Origin: Nitrosomonas sp.
GTDB lineage: Bacteria > Pseudomonadota > Gammaproteobacteria > Burkholderiales > Nitrosomonadaceae
Length of the DNA: 33,942 bases
Direction: 5' to 3'
Assembly (NCBI GenBank): GCA_030682075.1
Contig: JAUXRH010000142.1
Span: 1-33,942, forward strand
The notes beneath the pieces were generated by a model. That model saw only the letters and a program-made list of their open reading frames with translations. It was not told the DNA's origin and made no database searches. The translations under genes and the position numbers were made by a program. Each line of letters starts with the position of its first letter. The stretch's first letter is position 1. Below are positions 26,560-33,942 of this stretch, piece by piece.

Positions 26560-27468
26560 TCAGAAAAGCAATGGCAACGCATTACGTAGAGTAATGTGAG
26601 GCTGCCACCCGGGAAGTGCTTCAATTAGTGGTTTATTATTACACAGCCAGTTTGGATGTTGTAATTCTCTTACTTTTCCTGGGGTCAACATAGGCGCATA
26701 GTCAAAAATCATTGCTAACCACAAATTTGCATAAGCAATCAGATGAACTAATGATGTCGGGATGGTAATGCAGCGTACAGAATGCCCCCAAATTTCCTGG
26801 GTAATGGTGGCTATTGATTGGTAACTGTATCCTTCTGGATTTCCATCATCAAGCTCATAGATTCCATTAGAAGGTGTAATCGCTGAAAGCCAGCATTGTA
26901 TGGCAGCAACAAGATCGTCAATATGCAATAGACTGAAATTATTTGACGGGCTACCAACTACCGGCAATAATCCATGGCGCGTTGCACTGAAAACAGGTTT
27001 CAGCTCTTTATCGCCAGCACCATAAACCGCTGTTGGTCTAAAAATAGTCCATTGTCCGTCTGGATAGTAAACTACAGACTGCTCAGCCATCAGTTTACTT
27101 TCTGCGTACCAGGAAAGCTGAGGTTCTCTTGCGGCCAATGAAGAGATAAGGAGAAAACGAGGTTTTACTTTTTGCAGAGTTGCCGCTTGTACCAGATTTG
27201 ACGTTCCAGTTACGTTGGTGTTAATAAAAGCTTTAAGAGAGTTTCCTCGCACCGAGCCAGCACAATGAATAACAGAATCAGCACCGTGAACCAGTTCAAG
27301 TAATGCTGATTGGTTATTCAAGTCCCCATTTATCCATTGTATAGATTCTTGATCATTACGCGGGCTTCTTGTTAAAGCTCGGACTTTATAGCCATTCTTA
27401 ATGAGATTATCTAAAATCGCTCTACCAATAAAACCAGTAGCGCCTGTTAACGCGATGATTCCAGGCAT
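26560..27468 (-). CDS. Extended SDR / NAD-dependent epimerase-dehydratase-like reductase
   Basis: The 302-residue protein has a nucleotide-binding TGATGFIG near the N-terminus and the catalytic SWYAESK (Tyr and Lys), placing it in the extended short-chain dehydrogenase family. In the Caulobacter sphingolipid cluster a protein of this family reduces the ketone made by serine palmitoyltransferase. By analogy this enzyme may reduce the oxoamine product, but the family is broad. It follows the acyl-AMP ligase by six bases and precedes the carrier-protein gene by 37. Confidence 0.8.
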   Translation of the reverse strand: MPGIIALTGATGFIGRAILDNLIKNGYKVRALTRSPRNDQESIQWINGDLNNQSALLELVHGADSVIHCAGSVRGNSLKAFINTNVTGTSNLVQAATLQKVKPRFLLISSLAAREPQLSWYAESKLMAEQSVVYYPDGQWTIFRPTAVYGAGDKELKPVFSATRHGLLPVVGSPSNNFSLLHIDDLVAAIQCWLSAITPSNGIYELDDGNPEGYSYQSIATITQEIWGHSVRCITIPTSLVHLIAYANLWLAMIFDYAPMLTPGKVRELQHPNWLCNNKPLIEALPGWQPHITLRNALPLLF

Positions 27469-27474
27469 TACTGG

Positions 27475-29298
27475 TTATCTGTCTCCTGATTCTACAGCGG
27501 ATAATTGATCAGATAAATTTGTACGTTGAATAAATCCTTGACGTGCAGCAAATCGTGATAATTTTCCGGAAGACGTCCGCGGTAATGTGTGTGGTGATAC
27601 CAACTCAACCAGACAATTGACACCAAATGCCATATATATAAGCTGTTGTAGTCTGTTGATGAGCGACTGACGCTCTGTAGCTGAAGTTAATCTGCACTCT
27701 ATAACCAATACTACTGTTGTTGCCCCATCAGCAGCATTTATGCCAAAGGCAGAAGCCTCACGAGATCGTATCTCTGCTTGTTGCTCTGCTAACTCTTCAA
27801 CATCTTGTGCGCGAATATTGCGGCCATTTACAATAATGACATCAGTACGTCTTCCTGTAATATACAAGTCTCCTTCAAAGAGAAAGCCAATATCGCCGGT
27901 GTCTAACCAGTTTCCAGGTTTTAGTGCTTTCTTGGTTTCCTCTGGATTTTGGAAATAACCTGCCATAACACTGTCGCCATGTACTAATACACTGCCTACC
28001 ATAAAATTTGGCAGTTCTTCACCAGCCTCATTGAAAATTTTAACGGTATGTCCAGGTAACGGTCGACCGCAATTTACAAACTCATTATACTTTCTTCCAT
28101 CAGCTTGTACCCGTACAGCCATTTTTTTATCGACTAATGTTTTTGCATCAATCTTTATACTTTGTGAGCCATGATTAATTCGAGAGAAAGTGACAGCAAG
28201 GGTTGATTCAGCAAGGCCATAACAAGGTAAAAATGCACGCTCATCAAAACCGGCAGAAGAAAACTTCTTCGCAAAACTTCTTAGAGTGCCGGGATTAATC
28301 ATCTCTGCACCGATCCCTGCAGCACGCCAACAACTAAGATCGAGATCCTTTAGATCTGAGTCGCGCACACGCAACGTGCAGAGATTAAGGCCGAAAGGCT
28401 GACTAAATGCAATTGTGCAGCGATTGCGACTAATCAATCGTAACCATTGCAAGGGTCTGATTGCAAAATCACGAGTTGCAAGATAGTCAACGGTGACCTG
28501 CGAAACCATTGGCGCCAAGACTAATCCAACTAAGCCCATATCATGATAAAAAGGCAGCCAGGAAGCTGCGCGATCTCCAGGCTTCATCTCTAAACCGTTC
28601 CGGACAATTCCCTGCATGTTGCTCATTAGTGCGCGTTCTGTAATAACTACCCCACGTGATGCGCGCGTGCTTCCAGATGTAAATTGTAAATAAGCTGTTT
28701 CATCTGGATGATTCGGCTGGAATTCAACTTCCAAAGCAGGAAGCTGTGCAAGTTGGTCCGGCGTGCCGACCCATTTTAGCCCCTTAATATTTTTTGCAGC
28801 TTCTTTAAGGAAGTTCACATAATCAAAATTAGCCAATGCGATATCAGCTTGACCGCTATTTAGCATTCCTTGTAACTGCTGAACATATACAGTATGGCTG
28901 CCAAGATTAACGGGAACAGGCATTGCATAAGGAACTAGTCCCACATAGCGGCATGCAAAGAATAATTCAACAAACTCGGGTGATGTATCCGCAATGATAG
29001 CTACACGGGCGCCACGATTCAAGCCAAAGCCATATAAGCGCTGTGCTGATATACGTGCCTTTTTTCTTAATTCACTATACGGGAGAACTGAGCGCAAATT
29101 TCCTTTTGCGTCATAGAAGTTATATCCCGTTGTTCCACTCGCAGCGTACTCCAAAGCATCGGTCAATGTATTGAAATCTGCTAAGCGTTGTGCTTGCACA
29201 TTGATTGTCGGTGTTGCCGTTATTTGTATTTCGCTTGAAGGTTGAGAATCAAACGCTGGCGTTAGCGGAGCATTCAACTTGGTTATTGTCAAACTCAA
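27475..29298 (-). CDS. Fatty acyl-AMP ligase (FAAL-type)
   Basis: The 607-residue adenylating enzyme activates a fatty acid with ATP and, in this family, hands it to an acyl carrier protein. Motifs include LQFTSGSTRASRG (ATP loop), WLPFYHDMGLVG, LPCYGLAE, DTGDIGF and the C-terminal catalytic Lys K579 in RTSSGKLSR. The acyl carrier protein encoded two genes downstream is the likely acceptor. The start is TTG at 29298 after GAGGGGAAG; another in-frame TTG lies two codons inside. It is the first gene of the four-gene lipid operon. Confidence 0.88.
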   Translation of the reverse strand: MSLTITKLNAPLTPAFDSQPSSEIQITATPTINVQAQRLADFNTLTDALEYAASGTTGYNFYDAKGNLRSVLPYSELRKKARISAQRLYGFGLNRGARVAIIADTSPEFVELFFACRYVGLVPYAMPVPVNLGSHTVYVQQLQGMLNSGQADIALANFDYVNFLKEAAKNIKGLKWVGTPDQLAQLPALEVEFQPNHPDETAYLQFTSGSTRASRGVVITERALMSNMQGIVRNGLEMKPGDRAASWLPFYHDMGLVGLVLAPMVSQVTVDYLATRDFAIRPLQWLRLISRNRCTIAFSQPFGLNLCTLRVRDSDLKDLDLSCWRAAGIGAEMINPGTLRSFAKKFSSAGFDERAFLPCYGLAESTLAVTFSRINHGSQSIKIDAKTLVDKKMAVRVQADGRKYNEFVNCGRPLPGHTVKIFNEAGEELPNFMVGSVLVHGDSVMAGYFQNPEETKKALKPGNWLDTGDIGFLFEGDLYITGRRTDVIIVNGRNIRAQDVEELAEQQAEIRSREASAFGINAADGATTVVLVIECRLTSATERQSLINRLQQLIYMAFGVNCLVELVSPHTLPRTSSGKLSRFAARQGFIQRTNLSDQLSAVESGDR

Positions 29299-29330
29299 GA
29301 TCTTCCCCTCGAAGTAATGGTGTTTGTCAT

Positions 29331-29348
29331 CTTGCTATCTCTAGCAAG
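29331..29348 (-). other. Leader hairpin upstream of the acyl-AMP ligase gene
   Basis: CTTGCTA and TAGCAAG form a perfect 7-bp stem with a 4-base loop, about 33 bases before the TTG start. In the mRNA it would sit just 5' of the ribosome-binding region and may affect translation of the operon. Confidence 0.4.
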
Positions 29349-29438
29349 GAATTCTGGCTGTGCATGCCAACTCTGATTATTAATCCACATTAACTGATTT
29401 GTTGTTCGTTGGAAAATTGTCATTCAAACGTTGATCGC

Positions 29439-29483
29439 CGAAGTTGCCTAATAAATATAAGTGTGTCATATTTAACAACTTCG
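29439..29483. promoter_or_regulatory. Inverted repeat in the divergent promoter region, possible operator
   Basis: CGAAGTTG (29439-29446) and CAACTTCG (29476-29483) form an inverted repeat around an A/T-rich centre. It lies in the 359-base gap between the divergent acyl-AMP ligase and mnmH genes, with a weak promoter-like pair on the minus strand inside it. It could bind a dimeric regulator or simply be chance. I see nothing else clear in the gap. Confidence 0.35.
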
Positions 29484-29657
29484 CAGCTTATCTAAGGTGA
29501 ATTTCCCTGTCAAGGCAATAATTAACTGATGTTGCGCTAAAACAACAATCATTCAAGAGCCAATCTTTAACAACTCAATATTGTACCGGATAATTGATCG
29601 AATATTGTTTTTTTATCCTATTTTGAAGTGAGCAAATTTCTTGTTTGATTTTTTTAT

Positions 29658-30788
29658 ATGGATTTAAGAGCCATTGTATTGAGATTAAAAAATTTGGTTA
29701 CAGCAGTGTATTTCCGAGATTTGTTTTTGCGAGGCACGCCATTTTTAGATGTGCGAGCAGAGGACGAGTTTGCTAAAGGTAATTTTCCTCGATCGACTAA
29801 CCATCCGATCCTGAATAATCATGAACGGCATTTGGTCGGCACTTGCTATAAGCAGAAGGGACAGCAGGCAGCAGTTGCGTTAGGCCATCAATTGGTTTGT
29901 GGAGAATTGAAAACGGCTCGTGTACAAAGTTGGTGTGAACTCCTGGCTGCGAATCCTGATACGCATGTGTATTGTTGGCGTGGGGGGATGCGTTCAAATC
30001 TGGCGCGTCAATGGATGCATGAAGCGGGAATGGATATTCCGTTGGTAGAAGGTGGTTATAAAGCGCTTAGGCAGTCATTAATCCAGGTAATTGATGAAGT
30101 AGCGGCTAATGTTCGAATGATCAGAGTGGGTGGAAAGACAGGGGTTGCCAAGTCCCGATTAATTAACCAAGTTTTGCATAGCGTTGATTTAGAAAAACAT
30201 GCGAATCATCGTGGGTCGAGCTTTGGGAAGATGATAAGCCAGCAACCGACGCAGTCTAATTTTGAACATGCGTTAGCTATCGATCTACTACATACAATGG
30301 GTCAAACATCCCAATGGAAAACATTATTTGTTGAGGATGAAAGCAGGAATATTGGCGCAGTTAGTATTCCATTGCTATTTTTCGATGCAATGCGACAGTC
30401 ACAATTAGTACTTATTGAGATGCCATACGAATTTCGTGTGCAACAAATATTACAAGAATATGTAGTTGAAATGCTGAGAAGTTTTGAGGAAAATTATGCT
30501 GAAAGTGGATTTGAACTTTTTAGTAATTATCTGAAAGAGAGTTTGCGGGGAATTCAGAAACGATTGGGCTTGGAGCGCTATAAATCGATTGCCGGATTAT
30601 TAACAGACGCTTTGAAAACTCATTTGAATACGGGCCGCATTCAAGGGCATGAAGCATGGATAATGCGTTTGTTAACTGATTACTATGATCCCATGTATGA
30701 ATACCAGATAAGTAAAAAAAAGGATCTGATCATTTTTAGGGGAAATAATTCAGAAGCCCTGGATTGGGCATTACAATTGGACAGTTGA
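29658..30788 (+). CDS. mnmH: tRNA 2-selenouridine synthase MnmH (SelU/YbbB)
   Basis: The 376-residue enzyme converts 2-thiouridine at the wobble position of certain tRNAs to 2-selenouridine through a geranylated intermediate, using selenophosphate. The N-terminal rhodanese domain has catalytic C106 (YCWRGGMRS). A P-loop region follows at about 158-166, reading GGKTGVAKS, where most members have a glycine directly before the Lys and Thr after it. The length fits the family, with an N-terminus roughly 15 residues longer. There is no clear ribosome-binding site before ATG 29658. No selD (selenophosphate synthetase) is present in the window. Confidence 0.9.
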   Translation: MDLRAIVLRLKNLVTAVYFRDLFLRGTPFLDVRAEDEFAKGNFPRSTNHPILNNHERHLVGTCYKQKGQQAAVALGHQLVCGELKTARVQSWCELLAANPDTHVYCWRGGMRSNLARQWMHEAGMDIPLVEGGYKALRQSLIQVIDEVAANVRMIRVGGKTGVAKSRLINQVLHSVDLEKHANHRGSSFGKMISQQPTQSNFEHALAIDLLHTMGQTSQWKTLFVEDESRNIGAVSIPLLFFDAMRQSQLVLIEMPYEFRVQQILQEYVVEMLRSFEENYAESGFELFSNYLKESLRGIQKRLGLERYKSIAGLLTDALKTHLNTGRIQGHEAWIMRLLTDYYDPMYEYQISKKKDLIIFRGNNSEALDWALQLDS

Positions 30789-30848
30789 AGATTCTCTGCG
30801 CGACCATAGCTGATGATTTTCCTCTTGAAAAGAGAAATGCCAGCTTTG

Positions 30849-31011
30849 GGAGTCTGTCGGACTTAAGGTTGATCTACTGCGCAAATGGGACAAGCGGTTC
30901 ATATTACCCTGATTTTTCGTTGCATAGAATGACTATGCGCCTCAAAATCCGGCCAATCTGTCCTCGCTTTCCCACTTTGCTCGCTACGAGCACTTAAGTC
31001 CGACAGACTCC
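30849..31011. mobile_element. Family A MITE-like element, complete copy (163 bp)
   Basis: Perfect 19-bp terminal inverted repeats, ggagtctgtcggacttaag (30849-30867) and its inverse (30993-31011), bound a 125-bp core. The core is almost identical, in reverse orientation, to 1-123 and 33826-33942. It holds a hairpin but no transposase. The copy lies between the convergent ends of mnmH and rimO, 24 bases from the rimO stop, where its folded ends could also stop transcription. Confidence 0.85.
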
Positions 31012-31035
31012 TGGATGGTTAAATAAATTCTGCCG

Positions 31036-32370
31036 TCACAATACGACTTTGGCCTCTAAATCATGCGCATCAGAATCCGTAATTTCAACCTCAGCAAACT
31101 CACCGGGCTTCAGATGACCGGCATTCGCAATAGAGACCATGCCGTCGATTTCCGGCGCATCCGCCGTACTTCGCGCAATCACCTGATCTTCTTCGACCTC
31201 ATCGATGAGCACGGTCATTTTATGCCCCACTTTACCGGCAAGACGCGCCCGGCTAATTTCTTCCTGCACCTTCATGAAACGCGCCAGGCGTTCTTCTTTG
31301 ATTTCTTCAGCAAGCGGATCGGCAAATGTATTGGCGACCGCACCTGCTACGGGTGAATAAGTAAAGCAGCCAACACGATCCAGTTGCGCTTCCTGTAAAA
31401 ACTGGAGCAATTCCTCAAACTCCGCTTCCGTTTCACCCGGAAAGCCCACAATGAACGTACTGCGCAACGTGATATCAGGACATATCTGTCGCCATTGCTG
31501 GATCCGTGCCAGGTTATTTTCCGCACTCGCCGGGCGTTTCATGGCTTTCAAGATACGTCGATTGGCATGTTGCAAGGGCACATCGAGATAAGGCAGGATT
31601 TTTCCTTCAGCCATCAAGGGAATCAACTCATCGACATGCGGATAGGGATAGACATAATGCATCCGTACCCATATCCCCAGCGCACCTAATGCTTGCGCCA
31701 GTTCGGTGAGCCGTGTTTTTATGGGTCGGCCTTGCCAGAAACCGGTGCGGTATTTGACATCAACACCATAGGCACTGGTATCTTGTGAAATGATCAGTAA
31801 TTCTTTGACACCAGCATTCACCAGGTTTTCTGCTTCATCCATCACCTGATGGATTGGGCGACTCACCAGATCACCGCGCATAGAAGGAATAATACAGAAT
31901 GTACAACGATGATTGCACCCTTCCGAGATTTTTATATAGGCATAATGCTTTGGCGTCAGCCGAATGCCCTGCGGCGGAACCAGGCTGGTAAATGGATCAT
32001 GCGGTTGCGGCAAGTGCCGATGCACGGCCGCCATCACTTCCTGCAATGCATGTGGACCGGTCACTTCCAATACCTGCGGATGTGCCCTCTTAACTACCTC
32101 CCCGTCTTCTTTGGCACCCAGGCAACCGGTCACAATCACCTTGCCATTTTCAGCCAGTGCCTCGCCGATCGTATCCAGCGATTCCTCCACCGCACGATCG
32201 ATAAACCCACAGGTATTGACTACCACCAGATCCGCATCTTCGTAAGAGGGCGAAATACCATAGCCTTCGGCACGTAATTGCGTCAGAATTTGTTCGGAGT
32301 CCACCAGCGCCTTAGGGCAACCCAGTGAGATAAAACCGATTTTTGGAGTAAATTGCTTGAGTGATGACAT
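31036..32370 (-). CDS. rimO: Ribosomal protein S12 methylthiotransferase RimO
   Basis: The 444-residue radical-SAM enzyme adds a methylthio group to Asp88/89 of ribosomal protein S12. It has the N-terminal MTTase domain with cluster cysteines C18, C54 and C83. The radical-SAM CxxxCxxC is C152, C156, C159 in [13 protein letters not shown]-terminal TRAM domain (about 375-440) binds substrate. Length and motifs are normal. Its codon use is visibly more GC-rich than its neighbours, as expected for a conserved housekeeping gene beside AT-richer accessory genes. The short gap downstream holds a mobile element. Confidence 0.97.
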   Translation of the reverse strand: MSSLKQFTPKIGFISLGCPKALVDSEQILTQLRAEGYGISPSYEDADLVVVNTCGFIDRAVEESLDTIGEALAENGKVIVTGCLGAKEDGEVVKRAHPQVLEVTGPHALQEVMAAVHRHLPQPHDPFTSLVPPQGIRLTPKHYAYIKISEGCNHRCTFCIIPSMRGDLVSRPIHQVMDEAENLVNAGVKELLIISQDTSAYGVDVKYRTGFWQGRPIKTRLTELAQALGALGIWVRMHYVYPYPHVDELIPLMAEGKILPYLDVPLQHANRRILKAMKRPASAENNLARIQQWRQICPDITLRSTFIVGFPGETEAEFEELLQFLQEAQLDRVGCFTYSPVAGAVANTFADPLAEEIKEERLARFMKVQEEISRARLAGKVGHKMTVLIDEVEEDQVIARSTADAPEIDGMVSIANAGHLKPGEFAEVEITDSDAHDLEAKVVL

Positions 32371-32521
32371 GTATTACCCGAGGTTAAAAATAATGACTAA
32401 AATTAATTTCTGATCACACTACTCAGTAGTAGACTGACTCAGTCTCATTTTACTTCATCCACCATTAAAGAATCGCCGATTAATTTTGCCCTCATGCAAT
32501 TGCCTGAAAAAAGGAGGAATA

Positions 32522-33082
32522 ATGATTATTATCAAAACTGGAAGCGTGATACTTACTGGACTATTGGCGCTTTGCCTATGGCCACTTTCAGCCTTGGCAC
32601 AAGTCAACTGTGCCACACTGCCCCATTGGGTTAAGCTGAATAATGGACTGCAAATGAATCAGATCCATGTCTTTTGTGGCGAATGGCAACATGATCGAGC
32701 AAAAGGTTTTCATTCCCGGCCTGACGGGATCAACCCTGCCACTGTCGCAAAATTTACCGTCCAGGATCGACCAAACGCTGCGGGTATCTATACCGGCAAA
32801 TGGTCTTATCAAAATCAGCCGGATAAAAATAAATTTTCATCCCTGTTTCCAGACAACTGCTCAACCGAGCAAGTGCTTAATTCTATCTCCCATGCTTCAA
32901 CCACCACAGATGCCCAATGTCCTCAAGGTGCACCAAGCTGGACAAAATGTGGTCAAAACAAACCCAAGTCCGCTCAGAAAAATTCGATAAAATACTGTAG
33001 TAAAGATGGCCAGTTTTTTACCATCGGCTTTGCGCCACCTCAGAACGGAAAAATTAATACCGCATTCCCAATCTTCCAATGA
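32522..33082 (+). CDS. Secreted EndoU-type nuclease (putative toxin)
   Basis: A 186-residue protein with a Sec signal peptide (about 1-27, cleavage after ALA) and a compact domain resembling bacterial EndoU: IHVFCGEWQHDRAKGFHSRPDG. Two histidines 15 residues apart, H49 and H64, match the catalytic spacing of EndoU nucleases; K93 in TGKWSY is a candidate third residue. The mature protein has six cysteines (C30, C52, C113, C133, C143, C159), suggesting disulfides outside the cytoplasm. ATG 32522 follows AAGGAGGA with 5-base spacing; a longer frame from 32486 lacks these signals. Its stop overlaps the next gene by four bases, the pattern of a toxin-immunity pair. The activity is inferred. Confidence 0.78.
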   Translation: MIIIKTGSVILTGLLALCLWPLSALAQVNCATLPHWVKLNNGLQMNQIHVFCGEWQHDRAKGFHSRPDGINPATVAKFTVQDRPNAAGIYTGKWSYQNQPDKNKFSSLFPDNCSTEQVLNSISHASTTTDAQCPQGAPSWTKCGQNKPKSAQKNSIKYCSKDGQFFTIGFAPPQNGKINTAFPIFQ

Positions 33083-33393
33083 ATCAAAGCAGTTTCACAT
33101 GGCCGGGGCGAATTCAAAATGACCCGGCTCATGATCTGATCGTGGCCTATCTTACCATTGACCTGCAGAAAAGCTCGAAATGGACAGAGGAACTTCTACA
33201 GAAAATTCGAGAGGTTAAATCGGGCCTGGTTTCTTCATGGGAACGAACAGGTAACGCCTACTGCCTGCATTTGTATCCCGGGCACATTGAGATTGAGGAA
33301 GATTATGCGGAAGAGACTGGGGGACTCATAAAGGTTTCACTGGATGATTTTGAAGCAGCGGTAATTGCGTGGCAAGCGTTTATAAAAAAATAA
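33079..33393 (+). CDS. Small acidic protein, putative immunity partner of the EndoU gene
   Basis: A 104-residue soluble protein without signal peptide or membrane segment. It is net acidic (about 16 Asp/Glu to 10 Lys/Arg by my count), with aromatic residues spaced through SSWERTGNAYCLHLYPGHIEIEED. The start overlaps the nuclease stop (ATGA), so translation is coupled. I do not recognise a named family with certainty; size, charge and coupling resemble immunity proteins of contact-dependent toxins. It could instead be an unrelated small cytoplasmic protein. Confidence 0.6.
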   Translation: MNQSSFTWPGRIQNDPAHDLIVAYLTIDLQKSSKWTEELLQKIREVKSGLVSSWERTGNAYCLHLYPGHIEIEEDYAEETGGLIKVSLDDFEAAVIAWQAFIKK

Positions 33394-33474
33394 ATTATTA
33401 TCCGTCGTTGGCAGATTGGGTTAATTTAAGGCAGGTTCGATTGTCTCAAGCAGAAACTGCTGTCACAAGGAACT

Positions 33475-33693
33475 TTATATTTTAAACCTGGCTGCATCAA
33501 TAATCGACCAAATATGAAAGATAGCACCGATCACCACGGGAATAATCAATACCGCAAAAAAGTAGTTAACCCCAACAATGATAAAAAATAGCAGTGCCGG
33601 CAAGATACGCCCCTGAACCAGTTGACCCAGTCCGGGAATAAAAAAACTACAGATTGCTGCGAGTACGTTTCCGCCAGAGCCTTGTCCTGTCAT
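33475..33693 (-). CDS. Small hypothetical membrane protein, TM2-like
   Basis: A 72-residue protein with a Gly-rich N-terminus and two hydrophobic segments (about 9-25 and 32-60) around FIPGLGQLVQGRI. This proline/glycine motif is typical of small TM2-like membrane proteins of unknown function. A GGAGAA-like site lies before the ATG at 33693. It is convergent with the immunity-like gene, separated by 81 bases that hold a small hairpin (agcag/ctgct). Confidence 0.65.
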   Translation of the reverse strand: MTGQGSGGNVLAAICSFFIPGLGQLVQGRILPALLFFIIVGVNYFFAVLIIPVVIGAIFHIWSIIDAARFKI

Positions 33694-33806
33694 AGGAATT
33701 CTCCAGATTAAGTAATATTATTTTTTATCAATACGTTAGATTTTAACATTCAGTGCCGATTTAATACGATGTGATTAAAACAAGTGATTACACGACTAAA
33801 ACGCCA

Positions 33807-33942
33807 GGAGTCTGTCGGACTTAAGTGATCGTAGCGAGCAAAGTGGGAAAGCGAGGACAGATTGGCCGGATTTTGAGGCGCATAGTCATTCTATGCAACG
33901 AAAAATCAGGGTAATATGAACCGCTTGTCCCATTTGCGCAGT
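33807..33942. mobile_element. Family A MITE-like element, right copy cut by window end
   Basis: The left inverted repeat ggagtctgtcggacttaag (33807-33825) is followed by core sequence. Bases 33828-33942 match window bases 1-115 with one difference. The orientation is opposite to the copy at 30849. The window ends before its right repeat. Confidence 0.75.

Noticed and set aside
31849-32277. 142-residue plus-strand frame opposite rimO
   Set aside because: It is antisense to the radical-SAM and cluster-binding region of rimO; no start signal or family pattern.

Overview
The window reads as a chromosomal piece of a motile betaproteobacterium, most like the Nitrosomonas group. I infer this from the style of the flagellin and chemotaxis proteins, the gene order and the small mobile repeats; there is no 16S rRNA to confirm it. 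The first 115 bases and the last 115 bases are nearly the same sequence (one difference seen). It belongs to a 163-bp inverted-repeat element, so the window probably ends where an assembly broke on a repeat.

Left part (about 0.2-7.4 kb, minus strand): a late flagellar block, fliC-flaG-fliD-fliS-fliT, led by a near-consensus sigma-28 promoter and closed by a strong hairpin. It is followed by fliK, a stand-alone FlhB-type C-terminal domain and a ycgR-type c-di-GMP brake. Middle part (7.8-24.8 kb, plus strand): a NarL-type kinase/regulator pair, two GGDEF diguanylate cyclases, an EAL-like/HDOD protein, and a nearly complete chemotaxis set. That set is a membrane protein with a CheZ-like active-site motif, cheY, cheA, cheW, one chemoreceptor, cheR, cheD and cheB. 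An NlpC/P60 lipoprotein and a DUF4389 membrane protein follow. Together these genes make, read and act on c-di-GMP and phospho-CheY, so the region is a motility decision centre.

Right part (25-33.7 kb): a tight minus-strand operon of fatty acyl-AMP ligase, extended SDR, acyl carrier protein and a serine-palmitoyltransferase-like alpha-oxoamine synthase. It could make a sphingoid-base-like lipid. Next come mnmH/selU, rimO, a secreted EndoU-type nuclease overlapping a small acidic gene that looks like its immunity partner, and a tiny membrane protein.

Two families of small non-autonomous inverted-repeat elements are scattered between genes: family A (19-bp ends, about 163 bp; positions 1, 30849 and 33807) and family B (ends AGGGCACCTCTAAAA; positions 143, 13290 and 24841). 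At the left edge an A copy sits inside a B copy. A third structure, a 171-bp imperfect palindrome, lies upstream of the flagellin promoter. The most notable items are the membrane-anchored CheZ-like protein sharing its last six residues with the CheD tail, the EndoU/immunity-like pair, the lipid operon and the foldback element.
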